This document shows positions 51,269 through 63,000 of a DNA stretch of 64,000 bases, in pieces; the first letter of the stretch is position 1; each line of letters opens with the position of its first letter. Made by a program: the position numbers and the translations under genes. The notes under the pieces are model-generated. The model made no database searches. It saw only the letters and a program-made list of their open reading frames with translations, and had not been told where the DNA came from. The DNA comes from Pomacea canaliculata (Eukaryota; Mollusca; Gastropoda; Architaenioglossa; Ampullariidae): NCBI RefSeq assembly GCF_003073045.1, contig NC_037590.1, forward strand, positions 35,286,327 to 35,350,326, read 5' to 3'.

Positions 51269-51718
51269 ATCCTCGGAAAAGGAGAAGTGCAGCTCACTGG
51301 GGGAAATCACCATAAAACGTTGAACCCTCGACCAGCTGCAGTCTCAGCACATCCTCCACAGTCATTTCTGTTACTAACAGTGAAAGTGGCGAACCTGCCT
51401 GCGAAACCGCATGTTTATCCCCCACACGTGCCTGTTAGGAATATGCAGGAGGGTTCACGGGCTGGGAAGCAGGTCAAGTCCCTCGGAGAGGTAGTGAAAA
51501 ATACCGAACTAATTATAGGCGCGCCCCGCTCTGACCTCATCAATAGAATGTACAGTCAAAGGTCACAACGTCAACATCTCCCTGTTTGGAGCTGGCGCCC
51601 TCTTCGCACCTTTTAGTCTGGGGTGCGTACCTGTGTGCCAGACATTTCAGGATCCAAAGAAGAGGTGTCTGAGACGGCCAGCCAACCTCCACCGAGAGAA
51701 AAGGCGCTGTCTGGATGA
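51269..51718 (+). CDS. Candidate exon pair, unassigned
   Basis: Exon 51269-51490 reads NPRPAAVSAHPPQSFLLL, VKVANLPAKPHVYPPH and AGKQVKSLGE, ending at donor GTAGTG. Exon 51617-51718, after acceptor CACCTTTTAG, continues in phase with GVRTCVPDISGSKEEV and ETASQPPPREK to TGA. Proline- and serine-rich, no known fold, no lesions inside the chosen frame. Confidence 0.4.
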
Positions 51719-52422
51719 AGATGCTTCGAGCTCGTGCGTGCGTCTATTTGTGTGTGTGAGTGTGAGAGAGAGCAACCCATATTATCCTCCCCTAATTTCA
51801 CTACAAACGGTCGGCGGTCACTCCTAGGCTGTATTCGATTCAATCGAGGGTTTTTTTATGATTCTTATCATGTTTTGCTAATCCATTTGTCAGTATAGCA
51901 CTTTCAAACATGTAATTCAGCTGGAAAATGTTTCTTCTTCGTCACATTCCTAAACACATCATCAGATACTGTACTGAGAAAGTGATGGTTCAATTAAATC
52001 TTGCTGCATGGGAGCAACATAACTAAAGTAAAGAACACATCAAAGTCACAACAGATTCTACAAACTGTTCTTAGTTGGGCGAAGTGCCGAAGCTCCAAAC
52101 CTTCGAATTGCCATAAAGTCCTATTACATTTGTAAATGTATTGACAAAGAAGTTTTGACTTCCTGACCAAGGTTCCTATGTCCTGAAAGTTTGCCCCCAA
52201 ACCACTGACATTGACTTTTGCACACAACTTAGTTAAACTTAGTCAAATATTCAGACATTTTCCCAGTTTAAGAAGGGTGTTAACGAAGTTCCCCTAAAGT
52301 CAAAACACCAGAGAGAACGAGCTTTGCACAACTAACAATGGGAGAGAAAAAAAAATGCCGAACATGAAATGCTGAAAATTGTAGCCTCTACCCAACAGAT
52401 GTATTCAGTTTGTGGTTTCCAG

Positions 52423-52966
52423 GGGTCCTAAGAGGATCGGACATCTGGCGGCTTTGCGAGGAAGACATTTGTCATCTGTTGTGTGTGTTTATAATGCCAA
52501 CCTACCCCAGCTGCAGGTTGTGTACGAAACTTGTCACCGGAGATCGTCGAGCAAAAAATGCGGTTTATTTTCAGCCCACAGCACCCGTTTCTTCCCTCCG
52601 GCCACGTGGATTTACCCACAGTCTAATTGAAGGGTTCACGTCTACCTGCTCCCAGTTGTTTGCCTCTCCATGAACAGGGAACCCATCGACCTTTGACCTT
52701 CCCAGGAGAGGACAGATCGATTAATTCATCCTAGCCCCTCTCACCAACATTATGTCTCAGTTTGTTTTCGTGCTCTGCTTGCAGCTTTCCTGCGCTCACA
52801 AAAGCGACCGAGAACCCGATACCTGGGAGCCCTCTGTCCGGAATCCATCAGCGAGGCTCACAAAAAAAGTTCTGTTGTTCGTTCATTTCCTCCCTTGATT
52901 TCCCTTCTGAGAGTGAACCCAGCTCCCATTACCCCATCCAAGTTTGATGTCTTTCCTAAAAGATGA
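52423..52966 (+). CDS. Candidate exon pair, second broken by an A7 run
   Basis: Exon 52423-52516 reads GPKRIGHLAALRGRHLSS and VVCVYNANLPQLQ to donor GTTGTG. Exon from 52785 (acceptor GCTTGCAG) is in phase and reads SCAHKSDREPDTWEPSVR, then after seven A changes frame to SFPPLISLLRVNPAPITP and KFDVFPKR before TGA at 52964. Possible ATTAAA and AATAAA follow near 53049 and 53095. Function unknown. Confidence 0.35.
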
Positions 52967-52999
52967 TAGAGATATGTGCAGTGGTGTGTGAGCCGTGGA

Positions 53000-54800
53000 T
53001 ACTTCTAGTCCAATCACTTCAAAACAACTTTAATTAGTCTGCAGACAATTAAAAAAAAATCGCGAACAACAAAAGCAAAAATTAATTAAATGATAATAAA
53101 CCGTGGGCGTCTGTTAGTTTCCTTTATCTCACCTGTCTTCTTGATATGTATACCTGCAAATTTGTGTGTGCACCTTCCAAAAGTGTGTGTGTGTGTGTTG
53201 GGGTGGAATTTCCGACCATCAGTGTACATGTCTTCTCGGTTATCTACCGTCTGTACCCACTCAGCAACATGGCTACTCAGCTTTCTACAACTGTACCTGC
53301 TGGAAAAGTGTCTCGGCAGCTCTCTATCTCGCTACTTGCTCGGAATCAAGACTGCGCAATTATCTACTGATATGTTACAAGATAAGCGGGGCCGAATATG
53401 CTTTTATGATATTTTTCAAAGGTCTACTGGGGTGCCATATCTTATTTCCCCCATATCCGAGAATACCTTTTATCCTTTCGTTCTCGAGATACACACCTAC
53501 GAACATCACCATGCACAGAAATTAAAGGGGTCAATAACATTCATTCAGTATTGCACATGTATACGCTATAGCCAATAGGAAAGCCGAGACCATATGCTAT
53601 TTATAGGCGCATCTATGTACAAACGTGACGTCACGAGTTTAACCTCAGTGCATGGTGATGCTTGTAGGCATGCATCTCGAGAACTGATGAGATAAGGAGA
53701 GTGTATTCAAGATTTTAGGGGAAACAGTTCCTTGAACTGAACTTTACTCTCAGTTCTTGTTATTTGTTCCTCTTTACATTTTCTGTGTATGTTTTTATTC
53801 ATCATTAGTACTGCTGTTTATTCTTTCATAACTCATGTTATTCGTTTCTTTTCCTGTCCCTCGTTCTTGTTCCTAAGCGCTAAGACCTTGCTCCTTAGGA
53901 ATGTGAGTATGCGCTTTAAAAATTGTGCTTTTATTATTATTACTAAAAAAAAAAAAAATGCAACCCAGTGGATCTTTAAACATCAGCAGAAAGTAACCTG
54001 TTGCCACGAGGTTATTGCCACGTGCTGTAGAGGAGCCTGTAGACTCGACCTACTTTCCTACTTCCTGATAGTGACGCTCCATCGGATGTGTTCGCCGCCT
54101 TCCCGCAGGACGAGAAATGCAAATTGTCCTTGTCCGGACATTCACCTGAGTCCTGACCTACATGTACTTGCAAGTGTGGCGCGCGCGTGTACATGTGTGT
54201 GTAAATATATTTTTCTTTTTTAGTTGTAGTCTCAGCTTCAAACAAACACAAACAAAAATAGTTTGTAAAGACATGATATTATTAGTATTGTTAGGATATG
54301 AGAAAAGTTAAACTTATTCTTGTTTAAATAATCGAAACACACACACACACACACACACACACATAGCAAGCACATGCAATTATCAAAGAGTTACTCAGGC
54401 TGTGCACACATTTCGAGTTTCATAGAGTGAGTGCTTTTCATCGTCGACCTGAGTCAACTTATTTACTGTTGGTGATCTTAGTTTGGAGTTAAGACACACA
54501 AAAAAAGCAATTTTCCATGCAAAGACATTACATTGTAATGCAAACATCGTCAGCTGACCGCCAGGTAAACAAGTCTGTATATCTTCATCACAACTTACAT
54601 CTGGCAAACAATCCCCCTCATGTTGAGTTCCAATATCCCCCTACCCCTACCCAATCCCACTCCTTTAGCCAGGAATTTGAATAAATGTCTCTAATTACTG
54701 GATTTATAGTAGCAATCAGTGTAGTGAACAAAGGGTTTCTTGTTTCCATAGCAAAACATGCGCTAATGGCGGGTAGAGTGTCGTCTTCTGTTTCCTTTTT
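53000..54800. other. No gene seen
   Basis: AT-rich with a (CA)n run at 54339-54363 and the second member of the loose repeat pair at 53570-53625. Confidence 0.5.
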
Positions 54801-54802
54801 AG

Positions 54803-56504
54803 GTAGAAGGTGGGAAAGAGGGGGGGAGGCTTTTCTTCACAAGCACCGCCCCGTACAGGAAACGGAGCGCAGCTGTTGGTCTTTTGTCAGCGCACACGGG
54901 GGGAAAGGCGAGGCAACCTCAGGAGTATGACAACACGAAGGTATCAAAACTGCTGTTAAACAAGCGCCCTTGCCGTGAATATTGATATGAAACAAAATCT
55001 CTCTTCTCACACACACACACACAAACAACACATTTCACCCTTGTATAATCTCTGTGGTTGTAAGGTGTTCTACACAATTTTCCAGATACGCCATTTAAAT
55101 TCAATTCCACTTCAATAATATTTCGTCCACTTCTTTCGTAAAGGTTTTTCAGCTCAAAAGAAAATATCAAAAACACGTGATTTATTTTTTATCTACCTAC
55201 CACCCACTGACATTAAGCTAAGGAATTTGTTTTGTTTTTGTTTTTTTGTGTTTTTTGTTGTCTTTGCTTGTCTTTTACCATCACATACAATTAGCGCTTA
55301 ATGTCGGCCACCGAGAGCTTCCTTGAAATTGAATGGTTGGTTTTTTGGTTGATTTAGTAGTAAAATGCTTCCACTTGAGGTAATTTCTCACTATGTTAAA
55401 GAGGAAGGGGGAGAAGGAGTACCCGGACCCGGAGAAACCCCCAACGCCTGGCCCTGCAAACAGATGTCACAGAGAGTGGCCGGAGACAAGATCTGAACTC
55501 TGGGGTGACAAGTGAGTGTTTTAAAGTACCGGGCTCCCGAATCGAAATAGAATCCATTGCTGTAATCATTTGTGTGTCTTCCTGTCCTTTGCTGGACGAG
55601 CCCTTGTTGATCGAGATTTACAAATATGAAGAATCTACGATCGATAGAGAGGGTCAGAGTTCAGGATCCACAACAACCGGTACTTGGGGTAATAAGTTAC
55701 CGTTTACGGTCTGACGAGAATGTTCAGCTTCTTATCTGTGCACGAACACACAGAAAGGACCTTTCTTCGATAAATCCTTCCAACTGGGTATGCTTAACTC
55801 ATAAAAAAATTATTCAGACAAGCATGTGTTGCCATACTACGCTCGCTTTCCGAGCTTGCTCACGATTGGTACGAGGGGGAAACGACGAGGCGACCTAGTG
55901 AACTTTAGCGCCCGGTCACTCTGTCAATCCAGTGCAGTTGACCTTCGCAGTTTTTGGGGGGAAGGGAGAGAGAGAGAAAAGTGGGAGGCTGACAAGGGAG
56001 TTGCAGGGGGAAACTTGGGGTTGATGATCTGGATTCATATTTGAACTTGAGGTCAGACTGTGGTTTATTGAAACGTTCGGTTGCTGGGGTTTTTACCCCG
56101 ACCTCTCTCCTATCCTTTGAATCTAATCAATGTCCATTCATGCATCCAGCTTCCTCCAACGTTGTCGTTAGGTGGAGTCCGAGGTGCTCGTGCATGTTTA
56201 TATCGTCTTTGATAAATCACACCAGAGTCTTGCAAAGACCCCTCGACCCCCGAAAACTCGAACAGGACAAGATATATTTATTTACCCACTGTACTTACCC
56301 CTCCCCCCACACACACACCTCCCCACTTGCCTCTTATCAACTGCATGGCACTTGCCCGAGCGCGTGCTGCTGCCTCCCTTTCGCGTCTCAACCCGCGCAG
56401 GTCAAGACCAGCGCAAACGTCATGAGGTCACTAGACTGAAAGGTCACTGCTTTGTCCCTCCCATCGCCCTCGTCCTTAGAGGCATTCGACAACACCAACT
56501 GTAG
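54803..56504 (+). CDS. Candidate three-exon chain, unassigned
   Basis: Exon 54803-54940 (acceptor CCTTTTTAG, donor GTATCA) reads GRLFFTSTAPYRKRSAAV and GKARQPQEYDNTK. Exon 55632-55688 reads NLRSIERVRVQDPQQPVLG. The next opens at 56172 (VESEVLVHVYIVFDKSHQ, LAKTPRPPKTRTGQD) and runs open to 56504. All are phase 0. Basic and proline-rich, no domain recognised. The 3' part of the last exon is low-complexity and may be UTR or intron. Confidence 0.4.
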
Positions 56505-57090
56505 CAGCTGACAATGTGGCAGCTGTATGCACGCGTACGCACGCGCGACTGTTGGTTGACCTTTTCAACCATGCCCAAAAAAATTGTTTAACATAAAAAA
56601 GGGAATAGGAAAAAAAAACTACATAATGATCACGGCAGTAAATTACGAGGAAGCATTTCCAGAGGAGTGTTCATATATCCTTTTGCTTGGAAAAAATAAG
56701 TCGTCTTTAATTCACCCTTAACCTCCACTCTCTTTGCCTCCTTACAAACCCGATGTCATCATCGACCTACACACACGCACGCGCTGTCTCTCTCACGTGA
56801 ACACGCACATTCACACTACACACACCAACATCTACGCAGAATAACTAGTACAGCTTAGCGAGGGAGGGGAGCCACAGAATAATACCGTCATCTGGCGATA
56901 AGCTGATGGCGAAGCCGTAACCTGAACACGACCCCGTGACCCCGCGGGTCAGACGGTGTTTACTAGTCCGTGCACGCGTCGTATGGACGTCAACGGCACA
57001 AGTCAGGGCGTCACAGGATGGAGTGCCGCTTCCTCTAACGTTCCTTGACCAGCTGACGTCACAAGGGTGAGTTGCCGCTTCCTCGCACGT

Positions 57091-60000
57091 TCATCTCGCA
57101 TCCAGAAGGATGTTCCTCTTGCACCAGATGTTGCGGTAAGCCTCATCACGGTCCTGCAGCAGCTTCTGTAGCTCGCCCTGCCGGAAGGGAAAGCTGCCGA
57201 CATAAATTATTAATTGGCAGGTCGCCTGTTCTCCAAAGGTTTGTGTTTCTAACGAACTTTTATCTCCCAGGACACGACTGCCTAGTATGTTTGCTTACCA
57301 AGAGTGCTTTCACATATTTGTATTTTTTTTGTCTTGTTTTTTTTTTATCCCAGCATTGTTTGGTTTTTTTTTTTTCTAGGTTATCAGCCTATTTGTTCAA
57401 CGATGTCAGGCGATGGTGAGAATCCGCCTGGAGTTACAGGCAGGCTAGGTGTCACGAGGGTTTATTCCAAACGAAGGCTGTAGATACGTTGGTATAATTT
57501 GCACTGTGTCTAAGGCAAGACAGTATTTTTGATTGTGACTGAAAGCAGGGAGACAAAGTATTTATTTAATTTTGTAATGAGAATAAGTAAATACCTTTTG
57601 TAGCCGATGTGATTAAAAAGCAGAAATGATTACGAGATAATTGCATATTTGATAAACACATTTTGCCAGGAATTTCCAGGAATTTGTGCAGATTGAGTGA
57701 TGTCCCTTCGTCTGACTGGTTCGCCAATATTCGTTCTCCGTCGCTTCTCGTCTTTTCTTGTTAATCCGAGTTCAAGCTTTTCGTGCAATATTGATCTGTG
57801 CATCTATATATAAAGCAACTTCAAATATTCAGGAGTCGCAGATGGCAAAAAGAGGAAAAGGAGATGAAAAATCTTTAACAAGCAAGCAAGCAAGCAAACA
57901 ACAAACAAACAAACAAACCAACCAACAAACAAACAAACAAACAAGAAAACATGGGAAGGCAACCGGGTCTCTGATTGTGAGTGTAGGCAAGTGTGTGGGC
58001 GTGAGTGGTCGGCCAGGAAGACAACCTCTTGTGAAGAACAGCTAAATATAGTCAAGTACTTTATCGTCTCTGCCATGCACGCACTCTCTCGTTTTCACTT
58101 TCTCTTTTTGACTCGGGAGAGAGAGAGAAGGACAAGTCAGGGCGGAAATTTTACCGATCTTTATTTAGCTGCACGTTGACCCTGACGACAAAAGCTAACA
58201 GCATTTTAACATATTTTTACATAGCAAACTTTTAATTTTTTTTTTTTGTCCTAGTCTTGTAGTATGGTTGCACGTGCACTCACATGTTCAGTCTTTCATT
58301 CGTCCCTTGACTGGTCGTAGATGAGCTCATGGATAGACGCGGCCGTCACAAGGCCGCCACTCAAGTCTGTCTCGGACAACAGTTAACATCCTGAACAAGA
58401 CAACCAGTCCACTTCTTCACGTTTGTCAGCCAGTCCTTCATCTGGCCACCGCGGCCTTGACCGCTCTCCTCAGTGCCTTGAAGGACAGTCTTTGACAATG
58501 TGTCGTGTCGGGTCACGTGGTCACACCAGACCAGCTGACGCCGCTTGACTGTTGTAAATAGGTGATCCTGGTGTTTCGTACAAAGTCATTGGTTCACTGT
58601 AAAAGATACCAAACAGCCTCCTTAGACACCTGTTCTTGAATTAGATTCTCCTCTTGATATCGGCAACCATGGACCTCTAGGATCCGCCATTGACCCCCGA
58701 TCCAGTTGTCCCTAGCTGCTTGCATGATGATAGCACACGAAAACTGACTTATCCTTTGAATAGGAGTCAACTTTGGCACGTACAGGGATAATAAACGTGT
58801 CTGATATCCCAATATGTGGCCTAGTGTCTGAACTTTTTGACCTTCCCAGATGGTATAGCCTTGAAAACAGTTGGGTGATCATCCATCATCTTAGTCAACA
58901 CATCAACACGATGCGACCTGCGGTCTGACGTACGTGGGATGGGTAAGAATCCTGATTCATTCTCTTTGACGAGAGTTTCTTTTTATATTTCAAAGTCCTT
59001 AACCGGACACATTCTGTCGCCTGTGCATGTGAATATGCTATGACAAACTTACACATCGTCGTGTAAATATTTGCCAAACACAGTCCCCTATTCCACAATA
59101 AGCACCGGTTAAAAGGCCCTTAAGGGACACTCGAGGGCAATCTACCAAGCTTTTCGTTGGAGTCGTGGGGAAAAGTGTTTGCTCTTCGCGCAACAAGATT
59201 TGTTTTCCTTTAGGGAATAAAAAAAATATTGTATGCGTATGCATGAGTGGATAGAGAAAACAAAATCAGTCTAACATAAAAGAATGGACTGGTTATACCA
59301 TACAGCAACTGTTTACCATCGTAGATGCCATGAACAGTCAGTACCAAATGAACGAATGAATAAACTGATAAGAGTGGATGGAAGAAAACAATGCAAAATG
59401 CTGTTTTAAATATTAAATTAAATTGTTTGAAAAGGTGATCTAACAGTATAAACTTCATGGTATATCTATTAAAATAATACAAAGAACATGGACTTTCCTC
59501 CTAAGAAGACAAATATATACTAGACACAAAATAGACAAAAATGTACCAGTTTTAAACCACGAAAAACGACTTCAAACAGGATCTGAACCCTATACAGATA
59601 AGTTCGATTGAACTGTCTCAAGGACACACAAAGAGCTTGTGAAAGCCGGAAGTGGTGAACATCTAGACACAGAGTGTTGTGGGCATGGCTTCTTGTTCAG
59701 CCATCAAAATCGCTCATTAAGCTCATCGCGGCAGGGCATCAACATCTAAAACTAAAGTCAAAACTGAGAACTTTGGATGATCGCCATCCAAAGAGTAAGG
59801 GTAAGTATCTTTGCACACGCTGACAGGAAGTGTAAGGGCATGAGAGGTCAACAAGAATTGAAAGCCTTTTTTCAAATGAGTGTCGAGGACAAGATACTAT
59901 TTCCCAAAATCTGAGTGGTGACTAACCCCTTTCTTCTCGAGATACAAGCGAGCACACAGCGAGACCTTGTTTGGTGGTACAGAACTGAAGCACTCTGCCA

Positions 60001-63000
60001 ATGAATAATGAAAGTAAACAAGTGTTGGCGCCTTCTGTGCCAATTCATTGCAAAACCCACACTCTACGCTCCGCTTCCAACCCAGGAACAAAAATGACCG
60101 CAGAGGATCCTGTTGTAAGTGAATTGTTGACTAGGCCATGACATCTATACAATTTATAATCAGAGCAACAGGAACATACAAAAAAAAAAAGGCTCTGAAA
60201 AATTAAAAAACTCCCAAAACCAACAGATTGTTTGCATGGTGAACGCCTGCTCCAAGTCTAGACCAAATATGTTCGGTGATTTGGGGACTGTTCAGGCGCA
60301 AACCGGATTTATGCCGAAAACAATATTAATTAAAAAAAATAATAGCAGCATCTATGAAGACAGTAAATATATTGTGACACAATAACGTAAAAAGTCTCAA
60401 TAAACAGGGGTTAATTAAATGATCTCCCTTGAGCCCTGACTGAAGCCTTAGAACCTGTCCCTGCGTCACCTCCATTAGCCTGACTAGGAATATTACTTTG
60501 CCCTTATATAGCCCCTGGGGACAAATTAAACACCACTTTCGCTGACGACCTGCATGTCGACAGACAAGGATGTGTGAGAACATCTCCACCCAACCCCAAC
60601 GCCGCCATCTTTCCATCTGTTCTCCTCTCCACACATGCTGTGGGTTTTATTTTCAAATCGTGTCACATGACACCAGAGAGTTGTCATGAACCACCTGGTT
60701 CAATGCCAGAACAAACTGATCGACTAATTGTGTTAATTATAGATGCGTAGCGGTCACTAAGGGGAAGCCTTTCTGTCCATTTTTACAACCGACAGGTGGC
60801 GGTGTATGTAGTCGATGATAGCGGTGATAGCGATGCACCACCTGCTCACTGTCCACCTCCGAAGCATCAAGGGGCAGGTAGCCGAGTGGCACTGCCATTT
60901 TGCTCTGTGACAGGCAGAACTGGCAAAGTCACGTGGGCGTGGATGTGTGAATTCAGAGAGCCGCGAACTTTTGGCTCAGGAACTGACCCTGTGTCCGGGT
61001 ATATATACAGTATATCAGTGACACTGTTAACTTTGAATATTTGCCACTAAAGTTACGTGTGCCACTGTTTGTCATACTAACCTTTTTAATTTAATAATGT
61101 TCATTTAAACTGTAATGTCGGTTGTTTGTGCACCCGAGTGAAAAGAATTACCTGTGCGGACGTGCGAAATCGGGTGTGTGGGTGTGAAGGGGTGGAAATT
61201 GTGAAAGCTGTCTCCTTTCCCCTCGGGCTGTCTAGTCCATCCCTTCTCCCCGCGATTTCGTAACAAGGAAGTAGGTGCTTTAGTTTGCATGCGATGATTC
61301 TTTACCAAGATACTGAAACCTATTATCGATGTAGGTGTGCCAGCGGAAGTCGATTAATCCGTTGAGGACTGGAAGTCATAAATAGATGTTACACTAGAGC
61401 GATGTCAATCGGCCGTTTACGGCGATACGACGGGTACCTGGAGAATGTTATAAATAGAGTGTGTGTGGGAATGGGTGGGTGGCTGGGTGGCTGGGTGGGT
61501 AAAAGGGTAAGGGAACGAAAGTTCGGATTGAGCAATATGTAAATATTTCCCGGGTTGTCTGATCCTGACCAAATTCGCAGGAATACATGTGGGGTTAAGT
61601 CTTCGACAATTTTTGTCTCGGTATTTTGGTCTGGAGCATCTTTAGTATTTATTTTACTAGTTTTAAGATGTTACCCTTGGTTCCAAGTTAAAAAAAAACA
61701 ACAAAAAAAAAAACAACTAAGCGGGCATTTTTGACTATGTCATTTCTCTCTATAAGAGAGAGAGGAGTTGATGCCGGCAGGACGGCGCTCTCCTAGACTT
61801 GCTAATCATTACATCAACAGTCGAGGGCATCATAATCCTAGTAAGAAGTCAAACCCAAATACAACTCAGTCATGAAGTGAAGAAAGAAAACTATGACATT
61901 TTCCTCGCGTTCATTTCTTTTTCTAGTCTAATAAATTGGATTACATAGATTGAGGGCACGCTTTATGTATATATAATAGCTGCAATCTAGAGGTCAAGTG
62001 AGTTACAATTTTTTTCTGATAAGTAAAGTAAAGCTCAGCAAGATACTATTTTCCAAAAAGTGTGTTAATGCCCACGTTCCATTCTCAAGATACACACATT
62101 AAAACTTCACTCTGCACTGTAAGTAGTCAACAAACAACAAGTTACAATGTGTACACTTATCTGATTTATGCTGTGAAGACAACAGAAAATAGGAGAGCTG
62201 TTCATATGTTAGTTATGCATGTCTCTGAATAAGCATAATGTCAAACTGCTGTTACTGCAAGCAGAACTGTCATATTTTTTAAAAGTATAATAAACTCCAG
62301 GGTTGAAATACTTCATGAACTGAATACAAACACACCCGTAGTTGTTATTTGTGACTTCTCCTTGCTGCAAAGGGGTAAAGTGTACTTTGGTCTTGTTAGC
62401 AGACTCCTCAGCCAACACTTGCCAAGTCTGTTGCTAAAGTTGGCTGGGTCAGTGGGGTAGGTCACAAATTAATTTCTCCTGGACAAACTTCATTCAATAT
62501 ACCTCAACTTTCCGTACATCTTATTGGATTTCATCCTCAACACATATATTTCTGGATACGTTCGATGAATGCGATATTTAATATAAATTTATTATGACAC
62601 TGATTTAGGACTACGGTCAAGGTTGATGAGCTCCTACACCTGGCAGGTAGAACAGTCTCGAGACTGTGCACGAGTGATCAGTGCATGTAGAGGCCACACC
62701 CGCCACCCGTGTTGTGATATGAGGTGTCTGAAGGTCATGTCATGGGGTCATGCACTTGATCGACCTTCAGTTGAGACCACTCCAACCCTGGAAAGGGAGA
62801 CAGGCTAGATATCAGTCTGTATTTTATTGTCATTCATCTTACGAATGAGCTGTTTCCTGTTTAATGTGTGATTCTACTCCTGCATCGAACATGCTCCTCG
62901 GAAAGAAACTGATCAATGTTGTATAAAACGGCTCGAAGACCACACAGTTGGTGATAATTAGAAAAATATTAAGCGATAAATGCATGCGATCTTTATAGTA

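Noticed and set aside
60540..60570. FADD-like word on the plus strand (TTFADDLHVD)
   Set aside because: Isolated, no flanking reverse-transcriptase sequence in frame.
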